Assembly (NCBI RefSeq): GCF_964340395.1
Contig: NC_135571.1
Location: 10,651,440 to 10,715,439, forward strand
Reading direction: 5' to 3'
DNA length: 64,000 bases
DNA from: Glandiceps talaboti
Lineage: Eukaryota > Hemichordata > Enteropneusta > Spengelidae
Shown here piece by piece: positions 35,401 through 46,600 of this stretch (positions are counted from its first letter, which is position 1; each line of letters starts with the position of its first letter). The notes below the pieces were generated by a model. It searched no databases, had not been told where the DNA came from, and worked only from the letters and a program-made list of their open reading frames with translations. The position numbers and the translations under genes are program-made.

Positions 35401-35778
35401 TTCAGTTTAGTTTAGTCATTTCTGTACAATAACAACGTTTGTAGATGTCTGATAATTAATATAATCCTTTATCAGTAACTTAGAATGTTTTAGTCTCACG
35501 ATATCTTCAAATATTTTGAGTTATTGAATTCATATTTTGCTATGTACAGAAAAATGTCTTTAACTGTTTGTATATGTTTTGTTGAATTTATCCTATGTAC
35601 TAGTAGCCCCCTAAGGAGGGTTATAAGCGTTCACATCACTGTTTTTGCAATCACCCACTCAGATCATTATATCACACGAAAGAACACACTTGTATTTAAA
35701 AACATTCTATTCAAATACAGAAACGAAAAAAAGCCCGGATATTTGAGCAAGTCTATATGTACAGTAACTGTCACGTCT

Positions 35779-35793
35779 GTTTTTTCTTTTCAG
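35779..35793 (+). promoter_or_regulatory. 3' splice acceptor before the TRIM start codon
   Basis: A T-rich tract ending in TTTTCTTTTCAG is followed 18 bases later by the ATG at 35812. This suggests a spliced 5' untranslated leader, and it decides against starts further upstream. Confidence 0.7.
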
Positions 35794-35811
35794 TTCCTAT
35801 CTGCAACAATC

Positions 35812-38271
35812 ATGTCATCCGACTCCGAGCGAGAATACTACCATATAAGGCGAGAAGAGTTCAAAGATGACTTCCTAAGCTGTACAATTTGTTTCGAACC
35901 GTACGGAGACGACGAGAGAAAGCCTAAAACTTTACCATGCTCACATTCGTTCTGCAAAGACTGTCTCAATAACCACATCCAAAACCATGCCGAATTTGAG
36001 TGTCCTACATGTCGACGGGAAACAACAGCGCCCCCAAACGGCGCTGATGGCTTTTCCAACAATTTAACCGTCCAGGGATTACTGGATTATTTCAAAACAA
36101 AGAAGAGAGTGAAAGAGGAGTCGCTGATACCTTGTGAGAAGTGTAAACAGGGTGGACAAGATGCGGCCATTGATTACTGTTTTGACTGCGGTACTTTCCT
36201 TTGCCAGCTCTGCAGTGATGAGCATACTAAGAGCGAAGAACTGGACCAGCATAAGATAATTGGGAGGACAGAATTGAACATCCAAGGCGAAGATATCCGG
36301 CGTTCTCTTATTTTTCGTTCGAGGAAGTGCAACGTAGAGAAGTCCCACGAGTACATCACTCACTTCTGTGATGGTCCTCAATGTCAAGTTCCGATATGTG
36401 CGAAATGCTACCCTCATCACCATGGAGATGATGACCTGCATATACAAATTAACTTACAAGATGCAACTAAGAAATATACCCCATTGGTGAAGGGTTACCT
36501 AGAGGTAGCTGAAACACGAAAGAAACATCTTGATGAGCAGTTGACAGAGGTTGGAGATATTTTAATGGAATTGGATGGGAAAAAACAAGTATTACATCAA
36601 TATTTAGAAGAAGCGTCAGTGGAAACTGACCAGAGGCAGGCAATTACACAGAAGTTTGAAGAACAACACGAAAAGATATGGCAGAAACTGCAAGTAGCGA
36701 AAGGTGATTGTAAACGATTACATGCATACACAAAAGTGATTTCCCGGGATGCACAGGCAGCGTTGCAGAATGAGATGTACTTACTACGAAAAGCTAAAGA
36801 CATCGACAAATTATCTAAGGAAGTCGATGTCGAACAACGAGCATTGCCAGACGCAGGGCCCCGTAAGGTGATCGAGTTGGAACAGAAGGCTTTGGATAAC
36901 TTTTTAGAACGTGTAAGGATACACCTCAATGCTGGTGATGTTCGTGAAAATGCAGACGCGCCAGATACTGAGACCGAAGGCGAAGGCGAAGTGCCAGAGG
37001 AAATCGGACCAGTTCAACCACCTGGCGTCATAGAACAGACAACACCAGAAGGCACGTCATTCGGGGTCCGTTACTTTAGACTGATATCTGGAGCGTTCGC
37101 TCTTCTTAGTATTCTGGTAGCATTTGCCTACATGAATCTTGGATTTCTTGGGTATCCCACATCGGATGTAACCTTTAACGTGACTTGGGTTGTCACACTT
37201 TGCAACGCCTCTGTTAATGACGACTGTATTTCAACCATAAAACCAACATTGATAGCATCCCAACTTATTAACACCGATCGACAACACGATCCTCTTGAAA
37301 TGAACTTCACAATTACTTATCAAGATGGCGACATACAAAAATCTAACGTCGTCAAAAGTCAAAACAATACGTACACGGTGAAGTTTCGACCAATGAAAGA
37401 AGGAAAATACAACATGAATATGAACGTGACAAATTTTCCAATAGAAGCATATTCGCTGGATTTCATAGTCACAGACACTCGTAATCGACCTATCGCCAAA
37501 TTCGGACGCAGGGGTAAAGGAGAAAATAATTTTAATGAACCTCGGGACATCATACTGACGAGCACAAACAATTTACTCGTAGCTGATTACAAAAACAAAA
37601 GAATTAAAATTTTCAATGATGAGGGCGCCCTTAAATCGCAATTTACAATGTACGATATGCCGATTTCTGCAGCAGTTCTGCCCAATGGCAGTGTGATTGT
37701 CGTGCAGGATGACAAGAAGGATATACCTATCTACCACGAGGGTAAGAGAATTGGAAAATTAACTCACCCTGGTTTCAGTTATCCCTACGGTATAACGGTG
37801 AATCAGAAAGGACACTTACTTGTAGCAGATCGCTGGGCAAACCGTGTCTTTGTTTTTCAGGAAAACGGGAAATTCCTGCGAGAAATCGGCAGTGAGGGAG
37901 ACTTGGAATTCCCTAGCTTTGTTGCCACAGGTAACAATGGTGACATCGTTGTTGGAGATGGTCCTGGCGGTGTGAAGGTATTCAGTCAAGATGGCGATCT
38001 CATAAGTAATATCAGTACCCTACGAGATAACAAGAATGTACGGATTAATGGCGTCGGGATAAACAAGGATAAACGCATAATCGCAGTGGATGTTGCATCA
38101 ACTCCTCATCGAATGTTTGTTCTCAACTACGCTGGTGATATCATTCGTTCAATCCCAAGTCAGTACGATAAATTAAACGATCCGCATGGGGTCGCTGTAA
38201 CAAATGACGGCCATGTCTTCGTTGCAGACAGTGGTAATCACTGCATTAAGAAGTATAGATACAAATTGTAA
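35812..38271 (+). CDS. TRIM-NHL protein with a central transmembrane segment (probable RING E3 ubiquitin ligase)
   Basis: An uninterrupted coding exon of 819 aa. RING at residues 24-67 with the full C3HC4 set (C24, C27, C43, H45, C48, C51, C64, C67). B-box 1 at about 108-147 and B-box 2 at about 179-210. Coiled coil at about 225-375, then an acidic linker. Residues 424-448 are strongly hydrophobic and preceded by basic residues, so I read them as a membrane-spanning helix. A filamin-like Ig domain follows (about 450-555), then five to six NHL repeats (about 561-819; LLVADYKNKRIKIF, LLVADRWANRVFVF, VFVADSGNHCIKKY). Seven N-glycosylation sequons (N456, N465, N498, N518, N538, N625, N733) lie after the helix and only one before it. 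Related TRIM2/3/71 proteins are soluble, so this looks like a type II membrane form with the RING in the cytosol. I chose the ATG at 35812 because a polypyrimidine tract and AG (35793) lie just upstream. The open frame extends 96 codons further left, but that part is AT-rich and unlike the family. Confidence 0.93.
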   Translation: MSSDSEREYYHIRREEFKDDFLSCTICFEPYGDDERKPKTLPCSHSFCKDCLNNHIQNHAEFECPTCRRETTAPPNGADGFSNNLTVQGLLDYFKTKKRVKEESLIPCEKCKQGGQDAAIDYCFDCGTFLCQLCSDEHTKSEELDQHKIIGRTELNIQGEDIRRSLIFRSRKCNVEKSHEYITHFCDGPQCQVPICAKCYPHHHGDDDLHIQINLQDATKKYTPLVKGYLEVAETRKKHLDEQLTEVGDILMELDGKKQVLHQYLEEASVETDQRQAITQKFEEQHEKIWQKLQVAKGDCKRLHAYTKVISRDAQAALQNEMYLLRKAKDIDKLSKEVDVEQRALPDAGPRKVIELEQKALDNFLERVRIHLNAGDVRENADAPDTETEGEGEVPEEIGPVQPPGVIEQTTPEGTSFGVRYFRLISGAFALLSILVAFAYMNLGFLGYPTSDVTFNVTWVVTLCNASVNDDCISTIKPTLIASQLINTDRQHDPLEMNFTITYQDGDIQKSNVVKSQNNTYTVKFRPMKEGKYNMNMNVTNFPIEAYSLDFIVTDTRNRPIAKFGRRGKGENNFNEPRDIILTSTNNLLVADYKNKRIKIFNDEGALKSQFTMYDMPISAAVLPNGSVIVVQDDKKDIPIYHEGKRIGKLTHPGFSYPYGITVNQKGHLLVADRWANRVFVFQENGKFLREIGSEGDLEFPSFVATGNNGDIVVGDGPGGVKVFSQDGDLISNISTLRDNKNVRINGVGINKDKRIIAVDVASTPHRMFVLNYAGDIIRSIPSQYDKLNDPHGVAVTNDGHVFVADSGNHCIKKYRYKL

Positions 38272-39499
38272 TCCATAACACAGGTTGATTCTATTGATGG
38301 TTGTAAAATATGTAAGATATGTTTCATGAAAGAACGAGTGTTACGAGTCTCAGAGCTAGATTAATTCCATTCAGGATATTTTGGCAATTTCCCTTAATAT
38401 GAACTCAGAAATGAAGTCAACATGCATTTAAACCTGATTATTGTAACAGCAGTGCGAGTGAGTACTTCCCCATTTAAACCCAATACATCGATAAACTGCA
38501 CAGATAGCCGGTCAATCAGCGTATCACAAGCGCGACACTTGACCTCTCCCTTGTCCATTATCACCAAATCAATGTGTTTATTAAACTGTCATGGTTTCTC
38601 TTTTACGATAGTCTTCCTATTGCTCTCTCCCTCTTTCGTCTGACACAGTCACCTTGTCTCCCCTCACACATACACTCTCCCTGTCTGTTTTCGTCTCGTC
38701 TCACTCACTCACTCACTCACTCTTATATACACACATGCGCTGATTGATTGAAATGTTAATAAATTGATTAACTGTTCGATTAATTAGTTTATTCACCATG
38801 GCCAATTAATTTAATGCATACTACAACCCACTTTCATTTGATGTAATTTCCACCCATTGTCACCAGTCACCTACTGCAGTGCAAGTGACTGACACCTCTA
38901 TTATTTTACCATTATAACAGTACAGCAGGCCACCTGTCAGCTCATGTTCCGATCGCGAGGTGGCATTCTGACAAGACGCGTGTAAACAGAGTTTTTAGCC
39001 TGTATTTTAACTTGTCTTACCTGTTTCTTGAACTGTAGTACTGTCAGCTACTGAACCTGTTGTCGGAATTTTTTATGTTCCTCGTTTGTGCTAACTGAGC
39101 TGTTTGTAACCTGTCAAGAACAAGAACACGTGTACGTTCTCGATCGTCTGCTGAAGAACTTCCGTCTGTGTGTCGTGTGCTCCACGTCACGACTGTCTTA
39201 TTTTTGTGCACGATGTTATAAAACGATCGGCCACACTTTTCAAATTTTTTGTCCAGAATTAGTCATTCTCATGTCACGATGCAACAAGAACGAAATGATC
39301 TTCACCTCCCCAAATACAGAAATAGTTTTGGTCAATTCAGCTCAAAATTAATTTTACTGGTGCTATAAAGAAGTTGAATTCAATCCCCAAATAAAAGATA
39401 CCTGATGTTAATGTCGTTAGTGGTGTTATGGTTACACAATTCATTATTAAAAGTATTCAAATTTTGTAATTTGTGGAATTCTAAATGAAGAGTTCTTTA

Positions 39500-39774
39500 T
39501 TAAAAGTGTACTCTCTTTGTGTGCTTTATATGTTTTGTCTTTTGGGGTGACCAACACGGGCACTGGTTAGTGTTTGTTACAAGCAGTTGTATTTGTTGAA
39601 TGTACATGACTGGTATGTTTTTATATGGATAAAATTTTCCGCCTGAAAATGGGCATTTTATTTCTATGACTGTTTCATTGTCAACGATGCCATCTGGTGA
39701 AACACCCAACCAGCTGTACCCATCTTCAGGTCTATACAGCCAAAATCCAATTTCTTGTACTTTTTGGATTCACG
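39500..39774 (-). pseudogene. YqaJ-type nuclease (viral recombinase) domain fragment
   Basis: Read on the minus strand from 39774, about 90 codons match the core of the YqaJ exonuclease fold: a GFWLYRPEDGYSWLG stretch, then GVSPDG with its metal-binding Asp, then the E-x-K pair in VIEIKCPF, then YIQQIQLLVTNTNQCPCWSP. The N-terminal part is cut off exactly where a TGTA microsatellite begins, and the frame runs into a stop at 39500. Proteins of this family are encoded by phages and by eukaryotic mobile elements, and many invertebrates carry repeated copies. This one looks like a relic, though a single captured exon cannot be excluded. Confidence 0.7.
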
Positions 39775-39775
39775 T

Positions 39776-39888
39776 GTATGTACATGTATGTATGTATGTA
39801 TGTATGTATGTATGTATGTATGTATGTATGTATGTATGTATGTATGTATGTATGTATGTATGTATGTATGTATGTATGTATGTATGTA

Positions 39889-39937
<49 letters not shown>

Positions 39938-40287
39938 ATGTATGTATGTATGTATGAATGTATGTATGTATGTATGTGTGTGTGTGTGTGTATGTATGTT
40001 TGTATGTATGTATGTATGTATGTATGTATGTATGCATGCATGCATGTATGTATGTATGTATGTATGTATGTATGTATGTATGTGTGTGTGTATGTATGTG
40101 TGTGTGTATGTATGTATGTATGTATGTATGTGTATGTATGTATGTATGTATGTATGTGTGTATGTATGTATGTATGTATGTATGTGTATGTATGTATGTA
40201 TGTATGTATGTATGTATGTATGTATGTATGTGTGTATGTATGTGTGTATGTATGTATGTATGTATGTATGTATGTATGTATGTATGT
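39776..40287. repeat. (TGTA)n/(TGTG)n microsatellite, about 510 bp
   Basis: The longest microsatellite in the window. Because the unit is four bases, all frames remain open in both directions, giving long spurious Met-Tyr-Val-Cys and Tyr-Ile-His-Thr frames. Confidence 0.98.
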
Positions 40288-40825
40288 CACAACTCCAGAG
40301 TCTTCACACATTGACATTGTTCCTCATTTCATTGGTGTGTGGGGTGTTTTCCTTGTATGTGATTCTTGATCTTCTAAGCTTCATCAACATTGTTACCAAA
40401 TTTGCTTTTAGAAATAAAAAATAATGAAGACAACCTACAACCTCTCAAGAGAATTTTTTTCAAATATCAGGTTGCGGAAGTAGATGGAACGCAAAAACCT
40501 AGCCTTCATCCTTAACTACAAACCAGTAAATATCACTGTATTTATCATTTATAATGACAGACAGAATGACCAATGGTCGTACAGACTGACCCAAATGTAC
40601 CCCATTGACACATTATTTGATTTGCCTTCATATACAAAGTTTTTAGAAGCCATGGGAATAGTTTCACCATCTCGTTTGGGAAGAGAGCATTGGAAAGGAC
40701 CTAGTTTCTCGCCATAACATATCCAAGCAATTAATTTCTTCTTCTTCAAATTTTAGTTAATTACAAAAGAGAACTAATCATGTTCATTTAAATTACCATC
40801 ATATATTATTGGTGTGAACCAACAG

Positions 40826-41062
40826 GGAACTTGCAGTCCAGACTGAGCATGCTCAGACACAAAGGACTATGGGATTATCTGTAGTTATCGTAATATCTAA
40901 TCTGGAACATCAGTAGAATAAATCTCCTACAATGGTCAGGGTAACCATGACTACGTTATTTGTGTTTACAAACAATGTAACAAGATTGTTTACAATACTG
41001 TTTCATATTAATCATCATATTTCTCATGATGCATCATTCATTATATTCAAGATGGCAGATTT
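40826..41062. repeat. Dispersed repeat, copy 1 (second copy 50515-50764)
   Basis: Shared ordered blocks are ACTGAGCATGCTCAGA, AAAGGACTATGGGATTATCT, AACAATGTAACAA and TTGTTTACAA, ending in CATGATGCA and AAGATGGC or ACATGGCGGG. Confidence 0.85.
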
Positions 41063-41245
41063 GTAAGTTCCTATACTGTGTCATTTCAATTCTTTGTATC
41101 GTTGTGCCATCATATTTCCCATGATGCAACATTCATTATGTATTCAAGATGGCGGGTTTGCAAGTTCCTATACTGTGTCATTTCAATTCTTTGCATCGTT
41201 GTGCCATCATATTTCCCATGGCACAACATTCAGGATGTTTGCAAG
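41014..41245. repeat. About 97-bp tandem repeat
   Basis: Two full and one partial copies of a unit containing CATCATATTTCCCATGATGC, TCAAGATGGCGGGTTTGCAA and TATACTGTGTCATTTCAATT. The unit is the end of the dispersed repeat that starts at 40826. Confidence 0.8.
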
Positions 41246-43325
41246 ATACCTATTATAAGTTTTTTTTTACTTGAAAAGACAGCAGGCATCGAGTTAGCAT
41301 TTTCTTTATTTGAACCAAAAAACAATAAAATGTACCATCACATTTTTCTTAAAAAGTTAATCTCTTGTTATTCATATGTTGTCAGTAAGTAGTGTTTAGG
41401 TACCAAAATGAATGAATTAACATTTTTAATGAAACTATTTTTAAAAAAATGACATGAAATGTTACTATATTAACAAAATATTTTTTAAAAAGTACATACT
41501 ATGAAATGTTAATTACTTTCTCTGTATAATTAAAGTCAAAATCTCATTTGATATCAACTCTAATTCTCCAATTATAATGTATGCTGTTCCTGTTCAGGTC
41601 ATAATATAATTTGACAAACCCTGGCAATGTGTTACCATGACAACGAACAAAGTCAAAGGTCATGAGAGTTGAATTATATTTTCAATTGAATCTCAATTGT
41701 TGATTCTTCCTATACATCTAAACCCCCTACACCATAATACTTATAGACATGTGATAATATCAAGATATGAGGGTAAGAATGATGTCATCACTATGGGTAT
41801 TCCCATAAACCCTTGCAGGAAATTGCCATTTTTAAATTGACTGAACCTCAGACAAGTTCCTTCCTTGTCTGTGACTGCACACATACCAGTGGCTTCTGTA
41901 CAAGATTTCAAAGTCAAGTATCTCACAGTGTGCAATTGTACCAAACAAAATGATAGGTAATTCAGAAGCAATGGTCCCTAAAACTGTACCTAAGGCAGAA
42001 ATAAAGTCTGACTGGACTTTTAGATCTGATAGGGTATCAAGTCTGTTGACAACTATTATTTCTTAAATTGGAATTAAATCAGGATATACAAGCTGTGTTT
42101 TTGTTGAGGGTGGTAAGCAGGTAAAATGTACCTGAAAAGTCATTTTACTAGGTTCCCATCAAATTATATGATACACTGATTGGAATCTTAGAATATTAGT
42201 TTTATAGTATATTCAGGGATACCCAAACCTTAGCATAAACCCTTGTACAAGACACACTCACGACATACTGTATTATTGTACATATATACCCAAGTTCTCC
42301 ACTTTTGATTGAGAAACATGTAGTGCTTCCATGATCAACATACGTAGCGTATTATTGTAAATTAACTGTTAATTCAGGAATTTTTTCTCCATTATTGAAA
42401 TGAACACTTCAGAATTTGAAAGAGCGATTACATTTCATATCCAAATAAATCTAATGACAACAACAATCTTAAAGTATAGTTCCCCTTACACACTATGTAA
42501 GAATACATGATTATTTTATGTCGATGCCACAAAGTCTTCAGCTTTTTCAATCTAAAAGTCATGTTGTCTGGAACCGAGATAAAATTTCGTTTAAAAATCC
42601 ATCATTTGAAAAAAATATTTATCATTCAAGAATACTTCAGTGTCAACACTACATGGCAGAAATGTTTGAGTATGTACAAATAGGTTTGTTAATTGAGACC
42701 TAAGTTTTTTTTTTAAATTTCATTTTAAGGGTGATGTTCCAAATTATGACAGTATGAGATTCAACATAAGAAATATCACTCGGAAGTCGATATGTTTTTC
42801 CTCAGATCATTTGAGATTGAAGACTTTCTGGTATCATTTTAGTAACTCTCAATGTCAATACTAAATATAATACAACATACTACTTTCAAATCCATAAGTT
42901 GAATAGCTAATTTGCTAAGCAAATTTGTACGTCAAAGCAAATTGAGGTCAACAGCTATGACTGCCGAAAATATGTAATGTTGATTCAAAGGTCATCGCCT
43001 TGTACCAAATTCATTAAGTGACAATAAAATAGTTTAATTTATATAGCGACTGAAATCCACAGAGACAGTGATCACAGCCACTAAATAATACAAAACAAGC
43101 ATAAAGAGTATAAAAACTAAATATGAATGTTATGTTCTATATTTAAATGCACATTGGCACATTCAGAAGTACATTTTGTATACTTGGTTACTTTACTTTC
43201 TACTCGATATTGTAATGAGTTGTTTGACTTGTGTAGTATATTCTGGATAAAAGGTGAACATTCTGGATAAAAATAAAAGTTTGTTTCAGTGAATTGGACA
43301 ACATGCTTATCCAATGTGCATACAT

Positions 43326-43359
<34 letters not shown>

Positions 43360-43497
43360 GAGAGACAGAGAGACACACAGAGAGAGACACAGACAGAGAC
43401 AGAGAGAGTGAGTGAGAGAAAGGGAGAGAGACGGAGAGAGAGAGAGGGAGAGAAAGAGAGAGGAAGGGAGGGAGGGAGAGACAGAGAGACAGGGAGA
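43326..43497. repeat. GA-rich simple repeat
   Basis: Imperfect GA, GACA and GGGA units just beyond the stop codon of the receptor gene. Confidence 0.95.
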
Positions 43498-43605
43498 ACT
43501 TAAACTGTGCAAGTCTATTTCAATACTTTGGGTCACAAATGGGTCAGTGCTGTTTCTTCAGTGCAGGCTATGCATGTACCTACATCACCACGCAATGAGT
43601 CTAGT

Positions 43606-43662
43606 TTACAGGTCATCTACATCACCATACAACTCGCTGTCGTACTGACTGAGGTCCATTAC
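43606..43662 (-). CDS. Receptor terminal exon, form b (18-residue tail)
   Basis: Preceded by TTGTGTGTTACAG, it starts in phase 0 after exon 44871-44772 and encodes [18 protein letters not shown] and a stop. It has two tyrosines in acidic surroundings. Confidence 0.75.
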   Translation of the reverse strand, partial: VMDLSQYDSELYGDVDDL

Positions 43663-46600
43663 CTGTAACACACAAGTAATAGTCTCCTTTCAAAACAGAA
43701 CACTAATTTATACTGTTTTTACTCATCAGATACCAAGATGGTGGCAGACTGTGTGCTGTCAACATACAACTTATAGTCATACAGGTTAAGATCCAATACC
43801 TGCAACACACAAATCAATTGTCGCTTTCACCATTCAATTAATATAATTTATAATACAATTGCAGTAGTAATTAAAGGACTATGTGAAATGAGTCGCATGT
43901 TAGCTGGTAAAACAGTTGACAGCTAAGTTAAAAACATTGGTCCTGGTGTATCATTTTATCCAGGAAGCCTCATTTCAAGAAATTGTCACTAATGTGAGAA
44001 TGTGAGATTCAAACTTTAGACTGTCTTGACTCAGTTCAAGTGCATGTGAAACAAGTAACACCAGATGAATTTATCACTCTACACAATCCTTCCAGATATC
44101 AAATTTTTAAACAAATCTAAAACATTTACTTTGTCAAACTTCCATCTCTTCTATTTCAGCAACTGAATACTATTATTAGCAAGCTTACATTTAGAAGGAA
44201 ATTAAGAATCTAATGAATTATATTATATTATATTATGTTGTTATGTTATGTTATGTTATGTTATATTATATTATATTATGTTGTTATGTTATGTTGTTAT
44301 GTTATGTTATATTATATAATATTGTATTATATAATACTATATTATATTATATTATATTATATTACATTACATTACATTACATTATATTATATTATGTTAT
44401 ATTATATTATATTACATTATATTACATTATATTACATTATATTACATTACATTACATTATATTATACATTGTATTATATTACATTACATTACATTACATT
44501 ATATTATATTATATTATGTTATATTATATTATATTACATTATATTACATTATATTACATTATATTACATTACATTACATTATATTATATTATATTATACA
44601 TTGTATTATATTACATTATATTATATTACATTATATTATATTATATTATATTATGTTATATTATATTATATTACATTACATTATATTATATAAGATTAAA
44701 GTGTAGAAATAAAATGGTAAGATACCCAATGTGTAAAAGAAAGTTTTTAGTTTTACATTGATATTACATACTTGTTCATCATTGGTGATTCTCCTCATCT
44801 CCATGGCAACCTCATTAAAGTTTGGTCGATTTTTTGGCTGTATACTCCAACAACTCATCATCAAATTGTACCTAGAAGTGAATATTTTGCGAATATATTA
44901 AAATAAATTGAGGATGTGCTAACCTAGGAAATAAAAATATTAAACTATTGCTGTCAAAAAATGTCAAACCCAATCTCAAATAATATCTCAAGAAAAGTCA
45001 AACCCAATCTCAAATAATATCTTAAGAAAAGTCAAACCCAATCTCAAATAATATCTTAAGAAAAGTCAAACCCAATCTCAAATAATATCTTAAGAAAAGT
45101 CAAACCCAATCTCAAAAAATATCTTAAGAAAAGAAATGAGATGTCACCATACATATTGTTTAAATAGAGGTCAATACGGTATCAAAATTAAACGAAGGAT
45201 GAAATAAATGATGGCGGTGAGACTCAATTTTACTCAAACTTACAGATTCTGTTTCAGCTAATCATTTAAACCATTATGATTCCAAAAGTAGCACTTGATA
45301 TGTATTAGGGACGATCACACAAGATCACACAAACTCAATAAATGAATTTCATTCATTAGGAGGGGGTGGTGTCACAGTGTCATTACTGAACAATTTTGCA
45401 CTTTTAACCAAATTTCAACGGAAAACTTTCATTCCTTCAATGATAACAGCTTCTGTATTTACTACTGAGATGTTGATAAGTTGATAAAAATTTACTTCTA
45501 ATGTGATATATGGTGCTGGATTTCTGGTAGTATTTTAATGTGTTTACAATCATGTTTTTACATTTTACATTGATCTCAGTGGTATGGTGTGACCACTACA
45601 GTTTTCATCATAGTATAAACACTTGATGTTGCACTTATGAATATTTGTTTAGGGGAGGGGAGGAGGTTTCGACCTATTGAATGATGTCCGTTTGTTTGTT
45701 GAGCTTGCGCGACATTGTGCAATCGTCCCTCAATGCAATGGACAGTTCAATAAACTTAAGCTAAGATAACTACTTACAGTTCTTCAGTGCAATGAGGTGG
45801 TTTCTCCATACGTTCTCCTTCCTGTATTTGACTAGACACTTCTTTGTTTGACATACCAGGATAAGGATTTGCTCCTGAAATAGTAAAGAAGATGACACAA
45901 ATAAATGTTAGCTTAGCTTGAGTCAAAGGTTTACTTTTGTTCCTTTATTAATTGTACAAAATGTATCGTTGTTCATATGACTGTTTTTTCTTCAAATTAG
46001 GGGTCATAGATAATGATTTACCAGTACTATAAAAAAAAACTGAAATTATCTTAAAATAAAATTGTGCAATTATCAGTTTTTAAATTTTTTTTTTTTAACC
46101 CATTGCATATGTCCAATGGAAGATTATGAATTCATAGACACACACACACACACACACACACGCACATGCTTACACATACATGTAACTTTGTATGTGTATG
46201 CTTTTATTTTGATGAATTATTTTCTCATGAATTTGATAAAGTGTTATAACTGAAAGCTTATTTTAACAACTTATATTATATTTCAGGACCAATAAGTTAG
46301 ATATTGTTCCCCAATATCTATCTTCGTTCAGTTGAGAAAAAATATGATGGACCTAAGGGGCCTTATGAGTGACTTAAGGAGCCCTCGTCTAGAGACTCAA
46401 AGTGACAACCCTTAGGTCACGAGATTTTTTCAAGCTGAATGAAGATAAGTATTGGGGAATAATGTAATCATATACCACCTCAAGCATAATTTATGAAAAG
46501 TTGGGAAAACGTTGATAGACACAGGATGTTGTGAGGTAGAATGACTGGGCTATATAAATCCGTATTTTCTGTTCAAAGACAGTAACTTGGCTATGGGGAT

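Larger units (their letters stand above)
38272..43605. other. Intergenic region between the TRIM and receptor genes
   Basis: Holds the 3' flank of the TRIM gene (an AATAAA at 38758-38763 is a possible poly(A) signal), a YqaJ nuclease fragment, a large TGTA microsatellite, a dispersed repeat at 40826-41062 with a tandem array to 41230, and the 3' flank of the minus-strand receptor. I see no other gene. Confidence 0.6.

Noticed and set aside
35524-35811. N-terminal extension of the TRIM protein with a signal-peptide-like stretch
   Set aside because: The frame is open for 96 codons and contains a hydrophobic run after a Met, but the part is AT-rich, unlike any TRIM N terminus, and interrupted by a good splice acceptor just before the ATG at 35812. 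A signal peptide would also put the RING on the wrong side of the membrane.
39664-40424. Long open frames of 200-250 codons across the TGTA microsatellite
   Set aside because: A tetranucleotide repeat without stops stays open in several frames on both strands; the peptides are pure Met-Tyr-Val-Cys or Tyr-Ile-His-Thr repeats. The same applies to frames at 18349-18955, 20847-21278, 25582-25939, 30145-30452, 32000-32288 and 44213-44761.
40484-40749. Overlapping open frames on both strands right of the TGTA repeat
   Set aside because: I tried to connect the minus-strand frame to the YqaJ fragment, but neither strand shows a recognisable nuclease N terminus or any other domain.
41741-41971. Open frame on the minus strand downstream of the receptor stop
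   Set aside because: The translation shows no family motif and no convincing splice pairing; it lies in the 3' flank of the receptor gene.
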